Numbered from the stretch's first letter, positions 1 to 9,771 are shown. The stretch: DNA of 64,000 bases from an uncultured Clostridium sp. (GCA_945915475.1 CAMEFI010000013.1:1-64000), one strand, 5' to 3'. The notes: a model not told the origin generated them from the sequence alone. Numbers and translations: made by a program.

Positions 1-151
1 ATATCAGTTCATTATAAAAATCTTAGATTTTTGTCTTGACAACTGAGCCACTATAGTATGTAGTTCGGCAAGTGGCACATCAAAATGCAAGAAAATTACA
101 TTTGAGGAGGATACCTATATACATACTTATGTAGGTGGAACCGGAGGAGTC

Positions 152-1360
152 GTGAAATTCTACAGAGATTTCCAGTGTACAGATCTCTATAAAACATTAA
201 ATGCAGATTCTAGAGCAGACAACAGGAATATCAAGGCAGGAACCTATTATGTATATTTCCAGGCGAATGGAAAGGGTGTTGGTTCTTATGACGGAGCATA
301 TTATTATGCACAGGCACAGTTATATATTGGTGGAGTGAAGAATTCAGATTTGGTTACCATGTCAGAATTAGATTATAATAAAGAGAAAAGTCAGGTGACA
401 TTTTCACTGCAAATGTTGAATAATGAAACAATTGGTGCTGTCAGAGTATATGATCAGCATTACGAACGAGGAGATACAATTAAGGAAGAAAGTCTTGTTG
501 CCACATCCCAGGGGGCTTCTCCAATCAGCCTCAATATGAATGGTGAATATACGCTCTTGGTATATGCAAAGAATACCGCTAATATGGGACAGGATAATTT
601 ATTCTGTCACATAACTGTAGAAGGTCTGAGTGATCAGACTCAGGACAATGAAAAGGATTCAGAAGCAGAGGAGAGACAGAATCCGGAGGAAGGAAAAAAT
701 CGGGAAGAAAATCAGAACCCAGAGGAGAATGGGAACCTGGAGGAAGAACAGAGTTCAAAGGAGAATCAGATTCTGGAAGAAGGACAGAATTCTGAGAAAA
801 ATCAGAACTTTGTGAATGAGCAGACAGGTGGTATATATCAAAATGTAGAGCCGGATGGATTAACAGATACGGATGAAGAGACAGACAGAGTCGTTCAGAA
901 TGACAGAGATGACGATACAGTGGAGGAAATGCCGAAAGGAAGTGTTGTGGTTGTGAAAGGTTTGCAATATAAAGTAACCCAAACGGCTAAGAATGCAACA
1001 GTAAGTCTGATCGGTGTAGAAAAAGAGAGCGTAAAGAATGTTGTAATCCCCAATTCAATTAAGGTGGAGGGAAAGACTTATATGGTGACAGAGATATCAA
1101 AAAATGCATTAAAAGGAAACAGGAAACTTGTCTCAGTGACCATTGGGAAAAATGTTACTAAGATTGGAAAAAATGCATGTAAGGGATGTAAGAATCTTAA
1201 GAAAATTACAATAAAATCCACAAAGATAAAGACGATAGGATCAGGTGCATTTAAGGGGATACACAAAAAGGCAGTGATAAAAGTTCGGCGCAATTATTAT
1301 GATAATTATAAGAAAATTTTCAAGAAGGCAGTTACTATGGCATCTCTAAGCTGTATATGA
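152..1360 (+). CDS. BspA-like leucine-rich repeat surface protein, N-terminus lost
   Basis: Three parts are visible: an N-terminal beta-sandwich-like region resembling bacterial pre-peptidase C-terminal domains (about residues 1-155), a Glu/Asn/Gln-rich low-complexity linker (about 160-270), and a C-terminal BspA-type LRR_5 stretch with units such as VTIGKNVTKIGKNACKGC. A GTG start at 152 has GGAGG just upstream. However, the same frame continues upstream to a TGA at 44-46 with convincing coding sequence (ITFEEDTYIHTYVGGTGG) and no usable start, and no signal peptide is present. I infer the 5' end of a secreted adhesin-like protein was lost by mutation or deletion, so this is probably a pseudogene or a fragment. 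A secreted surface role is inferred from the family only. Confidence 0.55.
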   Translation: MKFYRDFQCTDLYKTLNADSRADNRNIKAGTYYVYFQANGKGVGSYDGAYYYAQAQLYIGGVKNSDLVTMSELDYNKEKSQVTFSLQMLNNETIGAVRVYDQHYERGDTIKEESLVATSQGASPISLNMNGEYTLLVYAKNTANMGQDNLFCHITVEGLSDQTQDNEKDSEAEERQNPEEGKNREENQNPEENGNLEEEQSSKENQILEEGQNSEKNQNFVNEQTGGIYQNVEPDGLTDTDEETDRVVQNDRDDDTVEEMPKGSVVVVKGLQYKVTQTAKNATVSLIGVEKESVKNVVIPNSIKVEGKTYMVTEISKNALKGNRKLVSVTIGKNVTKIGKNACKGCKNLKKITIKSTKIKTIGSGAFKGIHKKAVIKVRRNYYDNYKKIFKKAVTMASLSCI

Positions 1361-1367
1361 TATAATA

Positions 1368-1420
1368 GGCACACAAGAAAAACAAGCGGCTGCGAAGCAG
1401 GCATTTGTTTTTCTTGTGCC
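1368..1420 (+). terminator. Long hairpin after the LRR gene
   Basis: The arms at 1368-1386 and 1404-1420 pair almost fully (GGCACA, bulge, AGAAAAACAA against TTGTTTTTCTTGTGCC), enclosing a small CTGC-GAA-GCAG hairpin. It lies directly after the stop codon. The U-rich part sits inside the 3' arm, as in many bidirectional terminators. Termination is inferred. Confidence 0.5.
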
Positions 1421-1426
1421 ATTATT

Positions 1427-1530
1427 GAGTGAACAGCCTGTGAAACAGGCGATAAAGCACGAAGTGCGAGTTCACGATATAATGAGTGCAACGAAGTGGC
1501 ATTCGTGCTAAGCGAGTTCACGATATCATA
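1427..1530. repeat. Structured intergenic repeat with GAA-triloop hairpins
   Basis: Noncoding stretch with nested hairpins: an outer stem GTGAAC/GTTCAC (1429-1434 with 1470-1475) encloses GCCTGT-GAA-ACAGGC (1436-1450) and GCAC-GAA-GTGC (1457-1467), forming a three-way junction. The 15-mer GCGAGTTCACGATAT occurs twice (1466-1480 and 1512-1526), and ACGAA/TTCGT (1491-1506) forms another hairpin between the copies. It looks like a dispersed REP/MITE-type repeat. The function is unknown. Confidence 0.5.
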
Positions 1531-1549
1531 AAGATTCTTTATAAAGCAA

Positions 1550-1578
1550 TTGACAAAATAAAACAAGTAAGATAACAT
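1550..1578 (+). promoter_or_regulatory. Putative sigma-A promoter of glnA
   Basis: TTGACA (1550-1555), a 17-nt spacer, then TAACAT (1573-1578), about 84 nt before the glnA start. I saw no clear ANTAR-type paired hexaloops or terminator in the short leader. Confidence 0.5.
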
Positions 1579-1661
1579 GAAAATGATGTGATTTGCCATG
1601 GATATACAAGCAAAGTTATTATGGTAAAGAACATGTCATAACATGAAAAAGGAGAGATGAC

Positions 1662-2993
1662 ATGAGCAAGTATACAAAACAGGATATTATGCGTATGGTT
1701 GAGGAAGAGGATATTGAATTTATCCGTCTTCAGTTTACAGATATGTTTGGAACGCTTAAGAATGTGGCGATTACAGCCAGTCAGTTGGAGAAAGCATTAG
1801 ATAACAAATGTATGTTTGATGGTTCTTCCATTGAAGGATTTGTACGAATTGATGAGTCGGATATGTATTTGTATCCGGATTTGAACACATTTGAGATTTT
1901 TCCATGGAGACCACAGCATGGTAAAGTTGCCAGGATGATCTGCGATGTATATCGTCCCAATGGAACACCATTTGAAGGAGATCCGCGTTACATATTAAAG
2001 AAAGTACTGAAAGAAGCAGCAGATATGGGTTATACCTTTGATGTGGGACCGGAGTGTGAGTTTTTCTTATTCCATACAGATGATGAGGGAAGACCAACAA
2101 CCATCAGTCACGAAAAAGCAGGATATTTTGACATCTCTCCTTTGGATTTAGGAGAAAATGCAAGACGTGATATCATTTTAACATTGGAGGATATGGGATT
2201 TGAGATTGAGGCTTCCCATCATGAGGTTGCTCCGGCACAGCATGAGATAGATTTCAAGTATACCAATGCCTTGAAGGCGGCTGATAATATGATGACATTT
2301 AAACTGGTTGTAAAGTCTATTGCCAAGCGGCATGGTTTGTTTGCCAGCTTTATGCCAAAGCCTGTATATGGTGTGTGTGGCTCCGGACTACATATCAATA
2401 TGTCATTATGTAAAGATGGTGTGAATATCTTTAATGATCATTCTGCACCAAATGGTGTAAGCAAAGAGGCATATCAGTTTATTGCCGGTTTGATGAAACA
2501 TATGAAAGGAATGACATTGGTGGCTAATCCAATTGTGAATTCTTATAAGCGTTTGATTCCGGGATATGAGGCTCCTGTGTATATTACATGGTCTGAAGGA
2601 AATAGAAGTCCGTTGATCCGGATTCCATCGACCCGTGGAACCAATATGCGAATTGAACTCCGGTCGCCGGATCCGGCTGCAAATCCATATTTATTATTAG
2701 CTTCTTGTTTAGCAGCAGGCTTGGATGGAATCAAGAATGAATTACCAATTCCGGAATGTGTGGATGGTAACATTTATGAGATGACGAAGCAGGAGTTAGA
2801 GGAACGGGGGATTGAATCAATTCCATCGAATTTAAGTAAAGCATGTCATTATTTTGAGAATGATGAGTTTATGAAACAGGTATTAGGCGAACATGTTCAC
2901 GCTAAGTATCTGGATGCAAAGAGAAAAGAATGGTATCGTTTCCGAGAGCAGGTTACAGAGTGGGAACTTGAAGAATATTTATATAAAATATAA
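1662..2993 (+). CDS. glnA: Glutamine synthetase type I
   Basis: Makes glutamine from glutamate, ammonia and ATP in the cytoplasm, the main entry point of ammonium. At 443 residues it matches the short GSI-alpha form of Firmicutes. Visible family motifs are [10 protein letters not shown] near residue 60, [10 protein letters not shown] in the ATP/glutamate site, and the glutamate-binding stretch NRSPLIRIP...[24 protein letters not shown] ribosome binding site sits 5 nt before ATG. It is followed after 39 nt by an ANTAR regulator, a pairing that suggests nitrogen control by RNA antitermination rather than by adenylylation. An Amt-PII transporter gene at 50.8-52.6 kb probably belongs to the same physiological circuit. 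Confidence 0.97.
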   Translation: MSKYTKQDIMRMVEEEDIEFIRLQFTDMFGTLKNVAITASQLEKALDNKCMFDGSSIEGFVRIDESDMYLYPDLNTFEIFPWRPQHGKVARMICDVYRPNGTPFEGDPRYILKKVLKEAADMGYTFDVGPECEFFLFHTDDEGRPTTISHEKAGYFDISPLDLGENARRDIILTLEDMGFEIEASHHEVAPAQHEIDFKYTNALKAADNMMTFKLVVKSIAKRHGLFASFMPKPVYGVCGSGLHINMSLCKDGVNIFNDHSAPNGVSKEAYQFIAGLMKHMKGMTLVANPIVNSYKRLIPGYEAPVYITWSEGNRSPLIRIPSTRGTNMRIELRSPDPAANPYLLLASCLAAGLDGIKNELPIPECVDGNIYEMTKQELEERGIESIPSNLSKACHYFENDEFMKQVLGEHVHAKYLDAKRKEWYRFREQVTEWELEEYLYKI

Positions 2994-3032
2994 TTTGGTG
3001 ATGAGACTTCAGTTTGAGCAAGGAGGAAGAAC

Positions 3033-3575
3033 GTGATTAGTGTAATCGTAGTATTCCCTAAGCTGGAGGAGGCCAGAAGCATTAAGAATCTGCTGGTAAG
3101 GAACGGAATTGATGTAATTGCGGCATGTACCACGGGAGCACAGGTCATTAATTTGACGGATGATCTGGATTATGGAATTGTTGTCAGTGGATATAAGTTT
3201 GTCGATATGATGTATAGTGAGTTGTTAGAGTGTCTTCCGGATACATTTGATATGCTGTTGGTTGCTTCTCAGAGATATTATGCTGAATGTAGTATGAGTG
3301 ATATTGTATGTCTTTCCATGCCGATTAAGGCGGCTGATCTCATTGGTACGGTGAATCTGATGTATGATAAATTATATTATCAGATGAAACGTGCCAAGTC
3401 CAAGCCGGCAGTCCGGACAGAGGAGGAGAAACAGGTAATTATTCATGCAAAACTCATGCTGATGGAGCAAAAGGGAATGACAGAGGAAGAAGCACATAAA
3501 TATTTACAAAAGAAGAGTATGGACAATGGAACCAATCTGGTTGAAACGGCACATATGATACTGGATGTGTTTTAG
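3033..3575 (+). CDS. ANTAR-domain response regulator (RNA-binding antiterminator)
   Basis: A 180-residue protein with an N-terminal receiver-like fold (MISVIVVFPKLEEARSIKNLL) and a C-terminal ANTAR helix bundle (about 128-180; EEKQVIIHAKLMLMEQKGMTEEEAHKYLQK). ANTAR domains bind tandem hexaloop RNA hairpins and prevent transcription termination. The receiver part lacks the usual acidic pocket: position 8 region is VFPKLEEA rather than VDDE, so it may be a pseudo-receiver not controlled by phosphorylation. The GTG start is supported by AAGGAGGAA nearby. The position directly after glnA suggests regulation of nitrogen genes. I propose the amt leader at 52.6-52.8 kb as a target; that is inference. 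Confidence 0.88.
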   Translation: MISVIVVFPKLEEARSIKNLLVRNGIDVIAACTTGAQVINLTDDLDYGIVVSGYKFVDMMYSELLECLPDTFDMLLVASQRYYAECSMSDIVCLSMPIKAADLIGTVNLMYDKLYYQMKRAKSKPAVRTEEEKQVIIHAKLMLMEQKGMTEEEAHKYLQKKSMDNGTNLVETAHMILDVF

Positions 3576-3592
3576 ATGGAAGGAGGGTTTTC

Positions 3593-4426
3593 ATGAGATT
3601 TACAAAGATGGAAGGGTTAGGCAATGACTATGTATATGTTAATTGCTTTCAAGAGAAGATAGATGATCCCGCTGCAGTGGCAGTAAAGGTAAGTGACCGG
3701 CATTTTGGAATCGGTTCCGATGGGCTGATACTGATTAAACCATCTGATGTGGCAGATTTTAAGATGGATATGTATAATGCTGATGGTTCCCAGGCCGAAA
3801 TGTGCGGAAATGGAATTCGATGTGTGGCAAAATATGTATACGATTATGGTCTGACGGATAAGACCCGTATTTCCATTGAGACATTGGCAGGTATCAAATA
3901 TCTGGATCTGAAGATAGAGAATGGAAAAGTTGCTTTAATCACTGTGAATATGGGTGCTCCGGAATTGAATCCGGCAAACATTCCGGTGGTATCGGATGCA
4001 GAGAAGGTGATCGGAGAAGAGATTGTTGTAGGTGGTGTATCCTATGCGATGACCTGTGTTTCCATGGGAAATCCCCATTGTGTGGTGTTTGTAGAAGATA
4101 CTGAACATTTTCCGCTGGAAGATGTTGGCCCGGATTTTGAGAATCATGAAAGATTCCCTAAGAGAATCAATACGGAGTTTGTGCAGATTCTTGATGACAG
4201 AACCGTTAATATGCGTGTATGGGAAAGAGGCTCCGGAGAGACGTTGGCGTGCGGAACCGGTGCCTGTGCAAGCACAGTAGCTTGTGTATTAAATGGTCTT
4301 ACAGAGGAGGAGATTACCTTGCATCTGTTGGGTGGAGATCTGATGGTACGCTGGGATAGAGAAGCAAATCTTGTGTATATGACCGGTCCGGCAAAAGTGG
4401 TTTTTGATGGAGAGATTGCATTGTAA
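3593..4426 (+). CDS. dapF: Diaminopimelate epimerase
   Basis: Converts LL- to meso-diaminopimelate for lysine and peptidoglycan synthesis. The 277 residues carry both catalytic cysteine motifs: EMCGNGIRC (Cys71) and ACGTGACAS (near 218), plus the N-terminal FTKMEGLGNDYV. AGGAGGG lies 9 nt before ATG. It is followed by dapL, so two consecutive DAP-pathway enzymes are adjacent. Confidence 0.97.
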   Translation: MRFTKMEGLGNDYVYVNCFQEKIDDPAAVAVKVSDRHFGIGSDGLILIKPSDVADFKMDMYNADGSQAEMCGNGIRCVAKYVYDYGLTDKTRISIETLAGIKYLDLKIENGKVALITVNMGAPELNPANIPVVSDAEKVIGEEIVVGGVSYAMTCVSMGNPHCVVFVEDTEHFPLEDVGPDFENHERFPKRINTEFVQILDDRTVNMRVWERGSGETLACGTGACASTVACVLNGLTEEEITLHLLGGDLMVRWDREANLVYMTGPAKVVFDGEIAL

Positions 4427-4524
4427 TCGGTTGTAGGTTATATTGATAGATAGCCGTCTGGCTGCAGATGAATGTCGGGCGTGGCGGTTATGACATATAA
4501 GTGTTATTTTACAAGGAGGATGTT

Positions 4525-5742
4525 ATGTTTAAGGTTAATGACAATTATTTAAAATTACCGGGAAGTTATTTATTTTCAACGATTGGTAAGAAAGTAAGAG
4601 AATATAAGGAAGCGAATCCGGATAAGGAGATCATTTCATTAGGAATTGGTGATGTTACACAGCCATTGGCACCGGCTATAATTGATAGCTTACATAAGGC
4701 AGTGGATGAGATGGCGGTGAAGGAGACATTCCATGGCTATGCGCCGGATCTTGGTTATGAGTTTTTAAGAAGTGCCATTGCGAAGAATGACTATGCAGAC
4801 CGGGGAGTCGATATTGCCATTGATGAGATTTTTGTAAGTGATGGAGCAAAATGTGATTCCGGTAATATTCAGGAGATTTTTGCCATTGACAATAAGATTG
4901 CAGTATGTGATCCGGTATATCCTGTATATGTGGATACCAACGCCATGGCAGGAAGAACCGGTGATTACAATAAGGAAACAGAGCTTTGGAGCAATGTGAT
5001 CTATATGCCATGTAAGGAAGAAAATGGTTTTGCACCGGAGCTTCCGGATGAGACGCCGGATATCATTTATTTGTGTTTCCCAAATAATCCAACCGGTGCT
5101 ACAATTAAGAAGGAACAGCTACAGAAATGGGTGGATTATGCCAATAAAGCAGGTGCCGTTATCATTTATGATGCAGCATATGAAGCTTATATCAGTGAAG
5201 AGGATGTACCACATACGATTTATGAGTGTGAAGGGGCGAAGACATGTGCCATTGAATTGAAGAGTTTTTCTAAGAATGCCGGATTTACGGGAACTCGTCT
5301 TGGTTATACTGTTATTCCAAAAGAATTGAAGGCAAGCGATGGAACTTCTTTGAATGCATTATGGGCTAGAAGACATGGAACAAAATATAATGGTGCCCCA
5401 TATATTATCCAGCGTGCAGGCGAAGCAGTATATTCGGATGCAGGTAAGCAACAGACAGCAGAACAGATTGCTTATTATATGAATAATGCAAAGATTATCA
5501 AGGAGGGCTTAAAGGAGGCTGGTTATTCTGTTTCCGGTGGAGTAAATGCACCATATATCTGGTTAAAGACACCGAATGGCATGACGTCATGGGAGTTCTT
5601 TGATGATCTGCTTAAGAATGCTAATGTAGTAGGTACACCAGGTTCCGGATTTGGACCGAGTGGAGAAGGTTATTTCCGACTGACTGCGTTTGGTACCTAT
5701 GAGAATACATTAGAAGCCCTTAGAAGAATTAAGGCATTATAA
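4525..5742 (+). CDS. dapL: LL-diaminopimelate aminotransferase
   Basis: PLP-dependent class I/II aminotransferase that makes LL-diaminopimelate from tetrahydrodipicolinate in one step, the product used by the DapF enzyme encoded just upstream. Visible: GIGDVTQPL near residue 41, CFPNNPTGA near 184, and the PLP lysine in [15 protein letters not shown] (Lys250). I start at ATG 4525 (405 residues), because AAGGAGGA sits at 4513-4520; an in-frame GTG at 4501 would place this site inside the gene. The DapL route is found in many Clostridia and bypasses the succinylase and acetylase branches. Confidence 0.95.
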   Translation: MFKVNDNYLKLPGSYLFSTIGKKVREYKEANPDKEIISLGIGDVTQPLAPAIIDSLHKAVDEMAVKETFHGYAPDLGYEFLRSAIAKNDYADRGVDIAIDEIFVSDGAKCDSGNIQEIFAIDNKIAVCDPVYPVYVDTNAMAGRTGDYNKETELWSNVIYMPCKEENGFAPELPDETPDIIYLCFPNNPTGATIKKEQLQKWVDYANKAGAVIIYDAAYEAYISEEDVPHTIYECEGAKTCAIELKSFSKNAGFTGTRLGYTVIPKELKASDGTSLNALWARRHGTKYNGAPYIIQRAGEAVYSDAGKQQTAEQIAYYMNNAKIIKEGLKEAGYSVSGGVNAPYIWLKTPNGMTSWEFFDDLLKNANVVGTPGSGFGPSGEGYFRLTAFGTYENTLEALRRIKAL

Positions 5743-5819
5743 TGTGAACAGATGGAAATTCATTCATGAAAAGAAGAAATACTTTCATGCAGGAAAATGT
5801 GGGAGGACAGGATTAGTAC

Positions 5820-5868
5820 TTGCACATTCCAATGGTGAGTGGTAAACTGTTTTCATGTGATACATGAA
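5820..5868 (+). promoter_or_regulatory. Candidate ilvE promoter with palindromic operator
   Basis: TTGCAC (5820-5825), 17 nt, TAAACT (5843-5848) fits a weak sigma-A promoter. Overlapping the expected start of transcription is a perfect inverted repeat TTCATGT-GAT-ACATGAA (5852-5868). No T-box features were seen in this 224-nt gap. Confidence 0.35.
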
Positions 5869-5966
5869 CAAAAGTATAGCAATATACATAGATAACATGT
5901 ACGATGGCAGGGTATCTGATGCGTATGCAGAGGTTACAAGACAGCCGAAGAAAGGAAGTTTTTTTA

Positions 5967-6989
5967 ATGAGTAAGAATATTGATTGGGCAAATCTTGGAT
6001 TTGGATATATGGAAGCAGATAAACGTTTCGTATCCAATTATAAGAATGGCGCATGGGATGATGGTGCATTAATTGATGATCCCAATGTAACGATTAATGA
6101 GTGTGCCGGTGTTTTACAGTATGCGCAGACCTGTTTTGAAGGATTGAAGGCATATACAACAGAAGACGGACATGTTGTATGTTTTCGTCCGGATCTGAAT
6201 GCAGCAAGAATGGCTGATTCCTGCAAGCGTTTGGAGATGCCGGTATTCCCGGAGGATAAATTTGTTGAGGCGGTAACTAAAGTGGTAGAGGCGAATATTG
6301 ATTATGTTCCGCCATACGGTTCCGGAGCAACTTTATATATTCGTCCATATATGTTTGGTAGTAACGCTGTAATAGGTGTGAAACCGGCAGATGAGTATCA
6401 GTTCCGTATCTTTGTTACACCGGTTGGCCCATACTTCAAAGGAGGTGCTAAGCCGATTACAATCCGTGTTTCTGATTTTGACCGTGCAGCACCGCATGGA
6501 ACCGGTCATATTAAAGCCGGACTTAACTATGCAATGAGTTTACATGCCATTGTAGATGCCCATGAGCAGGGGTATTCCGAGAATATGTATTTGGATCCTG
6601 CAACTCGTACAAAGGTTGAGGAGACAGGTGGAGCAAACTTCATCTTTATCACAAAGGATGGCAAATTTGTAACACCAAAGTCAGACAGTATTTTACCTTC
6701 TATTACCCGTCGTTCTTTGATGGTTGTTGCAGAGAAGTATTTAGGTCTTACCGTAGAGCATAGAGAGGTTGAGTTTGCTGAATTGAAAGACTTTGCTGAG
6801 TGTGGTCTTTGCGGTACAGCAGCCGTTATCTCACCGGTTGGCAAGATTGTTGACCATGGCAATGAGATCTGCTTCCCAAGCGGAATGGATGAGATGGGAC
6901 CTGTTACGAAGAAGTTATATGATACCTTAACCGGTATTCAGATGGGTCGTATTGAAGCACCGGAAGGTTGGATCAAGACCATTCGGTAA
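5967..6989 (+). CDS. ilvE: Branched-chain amino acid aminotransferase
   Basis: Class IV PLP aminotransferase interconverting Leu, Ile and Val with their 2-oxo acids. The PLP lysine motif appears as GHIKAGLNYAMSL, and the later EETGGANFIF and GLCGTAAVISPVG segments match the long (about 340-residue) branched-chain form. ATG 5967 is chosen because AAAGGAAG lies 9 nt upstream; the open frame extends 21 codons further to ATG 5904 without a ribosome site. A strong terminator follows. Confidence 0.94.
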   Translation: MSKNIDWANLGFGYMEADKRFVSNYKNGAWDDGALIDDPNVTINECAGVLQYAQTCFEGLKAYTTEDGHVVCFRPDLNAARMADSCKRLEMPVFPEDKFVEAVTKVVEANIDYVPPYGSGATLYIRPYMFGSNAVIGVKPADEYQFRIFVTPVGPYFKGGAKPITIRVSDFDRAAPHGTGHIKAGLNYAMSLHAIVDAHEQGYSENMYLDPATRTKVEETGGANFIFITKDGKFVTPKSDSILPSITRRSLMVVAEKYLGLTVEHREVEFAELKDFAECGLCGTAAVISPVGKIVDHGNEICFPSGMDEMGPVTKKLYDTLTGIQMGRIEAPEGWIKTIR

Positions 6990-7043
6990 TATACAATCTG
7001 ACATGGAATAATATAAAAGATAATAATAGTGAGAAATAATACG

Positions 7044-7070
7044 AAAGCTGCCAGATATGGCAGCTTTTCT
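7044..7070 (+). terminator. Intrinsic terminator after ilvE
   Basis: AAAGCTGCC (7044-7052), loop AGATAT, GGCAGCTTT (7059-7067), then a TT-rich tail. Perfect 9-bp stem. Confidence 0.85.
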
Positions 7071-7227
7071 AATGCATAAATTTTCTAGTGTAAAATTTCC
7101 TGTAATATGATATGATACCTAAGGATTATCGGGCATGCGTTTTGGATGGCGAGGCAGGAAAATTATTTTCTAATGGGATATTCCGTATAGAATCGGATAC
7201 GGATATCATACAATGACAGGAGGAAGT

Positions 7228-8697
7228 ATGAAGGAGAGAGAAAATTTTGGTTCAAGACTGGGATTTATCTTAGTATCGGCAGGTTGTGCTGTGGGTCTTG
7301 GAAATGTTTGGAAGTTTCCATATATTTGTGGAGAAAATGGAGGAGCAGCATTTATTCTGATCTATCTGGCATTTTTAATATTGTTAGGATTGCCGGTGCT
7401 AATCTGCGAGTTTGCCGTGGGTCGAGCCAGTCGGAAAAGTATCTCCATGGCATATGATGAATTGGAACCAAAGAATACAAAGTGGCATCATTTCAAATGG
7501 AGTGATATGTTAGGTAATTATTTATTGATGATGTTCTATACCATGGTGGGAGGATGGATGCTCAATTATGCGTATCAGTCAGCAGCAGGAGAGCTGTATG
7601 GTCTGGAACGGGAAGCGATAGCCGGTCGATTTGATGAGATGCTGGCGTCTTCTTCGGAGATGACCTTCTGGATGATCCTTGCTGTCCTGATCTCCTTAGG
7701 CGTATGTGCCTTGGGGCTGCAAAATGGTGTCGAAAAGATTACGAAGGTAATGATGAGTATTCTGATTATTCTGATGGTTGTATTAGCGGTTCATTCTCTG
7801 GTATTAGATGGTGCTATGGAAGGCGTGAAGTTCTATTTGATTCCGAATTTTAAGGCCATGAAGGAGATTGGAATTGGTTCTGTTGTATTTGCGGCACTTA
7901 CCCATGCATTTTTTACGTTAAGTATCGGCATGGGTTCCATGGAGATTTTTGGAAGTTATCTGAAAAAGGAACGGACACTAATCGGTGAGGCAGGAAGTAT
8001 TGTGGCAGTGGATACCTTTGTGGCACTGACAGCAGGGTTTATCATTCTTCCAGCCTGTTTTGCCTATGGTGTGCAGCCGGATGCAGGTCCTTCCCTACTG
8101 TTTATCACTTTGCCGAACGTGTTTAACCATATGCAGGGCGGAAGAATTTGGGGAACAGCGTTCTTTGTATTTATGGCATTTGCAGCACTTTCTACCATTA
8201 TTGCGGTATGTGAGAATATTATTGCTTTTTACATGGATATGATGGGATGGACCAGAAAGAAGGCGGTGGTGATAAATGTGATTTTGATTATTCTATTGTC
8301 TATGCCTGCCGTACTTGGATACAACGTGCTTTCCACAATACAGCCGCTGGGAGTGGGGACAACGATTATGGATTTAGAGGATTTTCTGGTTTCTTATAAT
8401 ATACTTCCACTTGGAGGGTTAATCTTTGTATTGTTCTGTGTGAGAAAGAATGGATGGGGATTTGTGAATTTCAAGGCAGAGGCTGACATTGGAAAAGGAG
8501 CAAAACTTCCAGGGTGGCTTCGATACTACATGACCTATGTATTGCCAATGATTATCGTGGTAGTATACTTAAAGGGATATTATGATTTCTTTGCACCAAA
8601 GGGAAATGCAGTATTGATTGGCTGGATGACATTTGCATTGATTCTGCTTGCGTTAATTTTTGGCATCAGTTTCTATGAGAAGAAGAGTGATAGATGA
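7228..8697 (+). CDS. Sodium:neurotransmitter symporter (NSS/SNF) family transporter
   Basis: Integral membrane protein of 489 residues with about 11-12 hydrophobic segments. The first helix has the family signature GCAVGLGNVWKFPY followed by ENGGAAF. Bacterial NSS proteins such as LeuT and MhsT take up amino acids with sodium. The AGGAGG at 7218-7223 selects ATG 7228 over ATG 7213. It is followed 15 nt later by a membrane-dipeptidase gene, suggesting an operon for uptake and processing of amino acids or small peptides. The substrate cannot be told from sequence. Confidence 0.93.
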   Translation: MKERENFGSRLGFILVSAGCAVGLGNVWKFPYICGENGGAAFILIYLAFLILLGLPVLICEFAVGRASRKSISMAYDELEPKNTKWHHFKWSDMLGNYLLMMFYTMVGGWMLNYAYQSAAGELYGLEREAIAGRFDEMLASSSEMTFWMILAVLISLGVCALGLQNGVEKITKVMMSILIILMVVLAVHSLVLDGAMEGVKFYLIPNFKAMKEIGIGSVVFAALTHAFFTLSIGMGSMEIFGSYLKKERTLIGEAGSIVAVDTFVALTAGFIILPACFAYGVQPDAGPSLLFITLPNVFNHMQGGRIWGTAFFVFMAFAALSTIIAVCENIIAFYMDMMGWTRKKAVVINVILIILLSMPAVLGYNVLSTIQPLGVGTTIMDLEDFLVSYNILPLGGLIFVLFCVRKNGWGFVNFKAEADIGKGAKLPGWLRYYMTYVLPMIIVVVYLKGYYDFFAPKGNAVLIGWMTFALILLALIFGISFYEKKSDR

Positions 8698-8712
8698 TAA
8701 GGGGAGGCTGTT

Positions 8713-9756
8713 ATGAAACTTATAGATATGCACTGTGATACCATATATGAGATCTGCGAAGGCCGCAAAAGGGGAGAAGATATCTGTCTTAGAAGGAATT
8801 CACTGATGTTGGATCTGGAGAAAATGAAGCAGGGTGGATACTCGGTGCAGAATTTTGCATTGTTCGTAGAACAGGAAAAGGGAGTGGGTAGTTTTCATAA
8901 AGTACAGGAACTGCTTACCGTGTTTCAGATAGAGATGAAAACAAATGAAGATCTTGTTGTGCCGGTTACCACAACAAAAGAGATAAAAGAGAATGAGCGG
9001 GCAGGGAAACTGTCCGCTTTACTTACTGTAGAGGGAGGAGAAGCTTGTGAGGGAAGGATTGAGAATCTGCATGTTCTGTATGAGCAGGGTGTTCGAATGA
9101 TGACCCTTACCTGGAATTATCCCAATGAAATCGGATATCCTAATCTGCAAAAGGAGACTCCGGGTTTCCCATATGCTGCGGATACAGACCATGGTCTTAC
9201 TCCCGTAGGAATTCAGTTTGTAGAAGAGATGGAAAAGATGGGAATGATCATAGATGTATCCCATCTCTCTGATGCCGGATTTTATGATGTATTACGATAT
9301 ACACGAACTCCTTTTGTGGCCAGTCATTCCAATGCACGCGCCATTTGTCCCTGGGTGCGGAACCTGACCGATGATATGATACGGCAACTGGCGCAAAGGG
9401 GAGGCGTGATCGGTCTGAATTATTGTGGGGATTTCCTGCGGGATCCGTTGGAACAGAATAAGAATAAAAAGAATTCTACACAGGTAGCGACGCAGATGGG
9501 GTATCACACTATGCCGGGAAGTCGTGCAACCCTCCAAGATATTGCAAGACACGCCGGACATATTGTCAATGTGGGTGGAATGGAGTGCCTTGGATTGGGC
9601 AGTGATTTTGACGGGATACCGGACTATCCGGGATGCCCTAAGGCAGAGAAAATGATAGAACTTGCAGATGCATTTTCAGATGCAGGATTTCATGAAAGTG
9701 AGATTGATAAGATCTTATATGGTAATGTATTCCGGTTATATGAGGAAATATTATGA
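8713..9756 (+). CDS. Membrane dipeptidase (peptidase family M19)
   Basis: Zinc dipeptidase of 347 residues. Metal-ligand and active-site motifs are visible: DMHCDTIYE at the N-terminus, VEGGEACEG near 110, IDVSHLSD near 182, FVASHSNAR near 200 and GLGSDFDGIPDYPG near 295. There is no signal peptide, so it is probably cytosolic and splits imported dipeptides. GGGGAGG precedes ATG. It probably shares a transcript with the NSS transporter. Confidence 0.94.
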   Translation: MKLIDMHCDTIYEICEGRKRGEDICLRRNSLMLDLEKMKQGGYSVQNFALFVEQEKGVGSFHKVQELLTVFQIEMKTNEDLVVPVTTTKEIKENERAGKLSALLTVEGGEACEGRIENLHVLYEQGVRMMTLTWNYPNEIGYPNLQKETPGFPYAADTDHGLTPVGIQFVEEMEKMGMIIDVSHLSDAGFYDVLRYTRTPFVASHSNARAICPWVRNLTDDMIRQLAQRGGVIGLNYCGDFLRDPLEQNKNKKNSTQVATQMGYHTMPGSRATLQDIARHAGHIVNVGGMECLGLGSDFDGIPDYPGCPKAEKMIELADAFSDAGFHESEIDKILYGNVFRLYEEIL

Positions 9757-9771
9757 GTGACTTGAAATAAA

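Noticed and set aside
5743-5966. T-box leader before ilvE
   Set aside because: No AGGGTGGNACCGCG-type core or following terminator was found.
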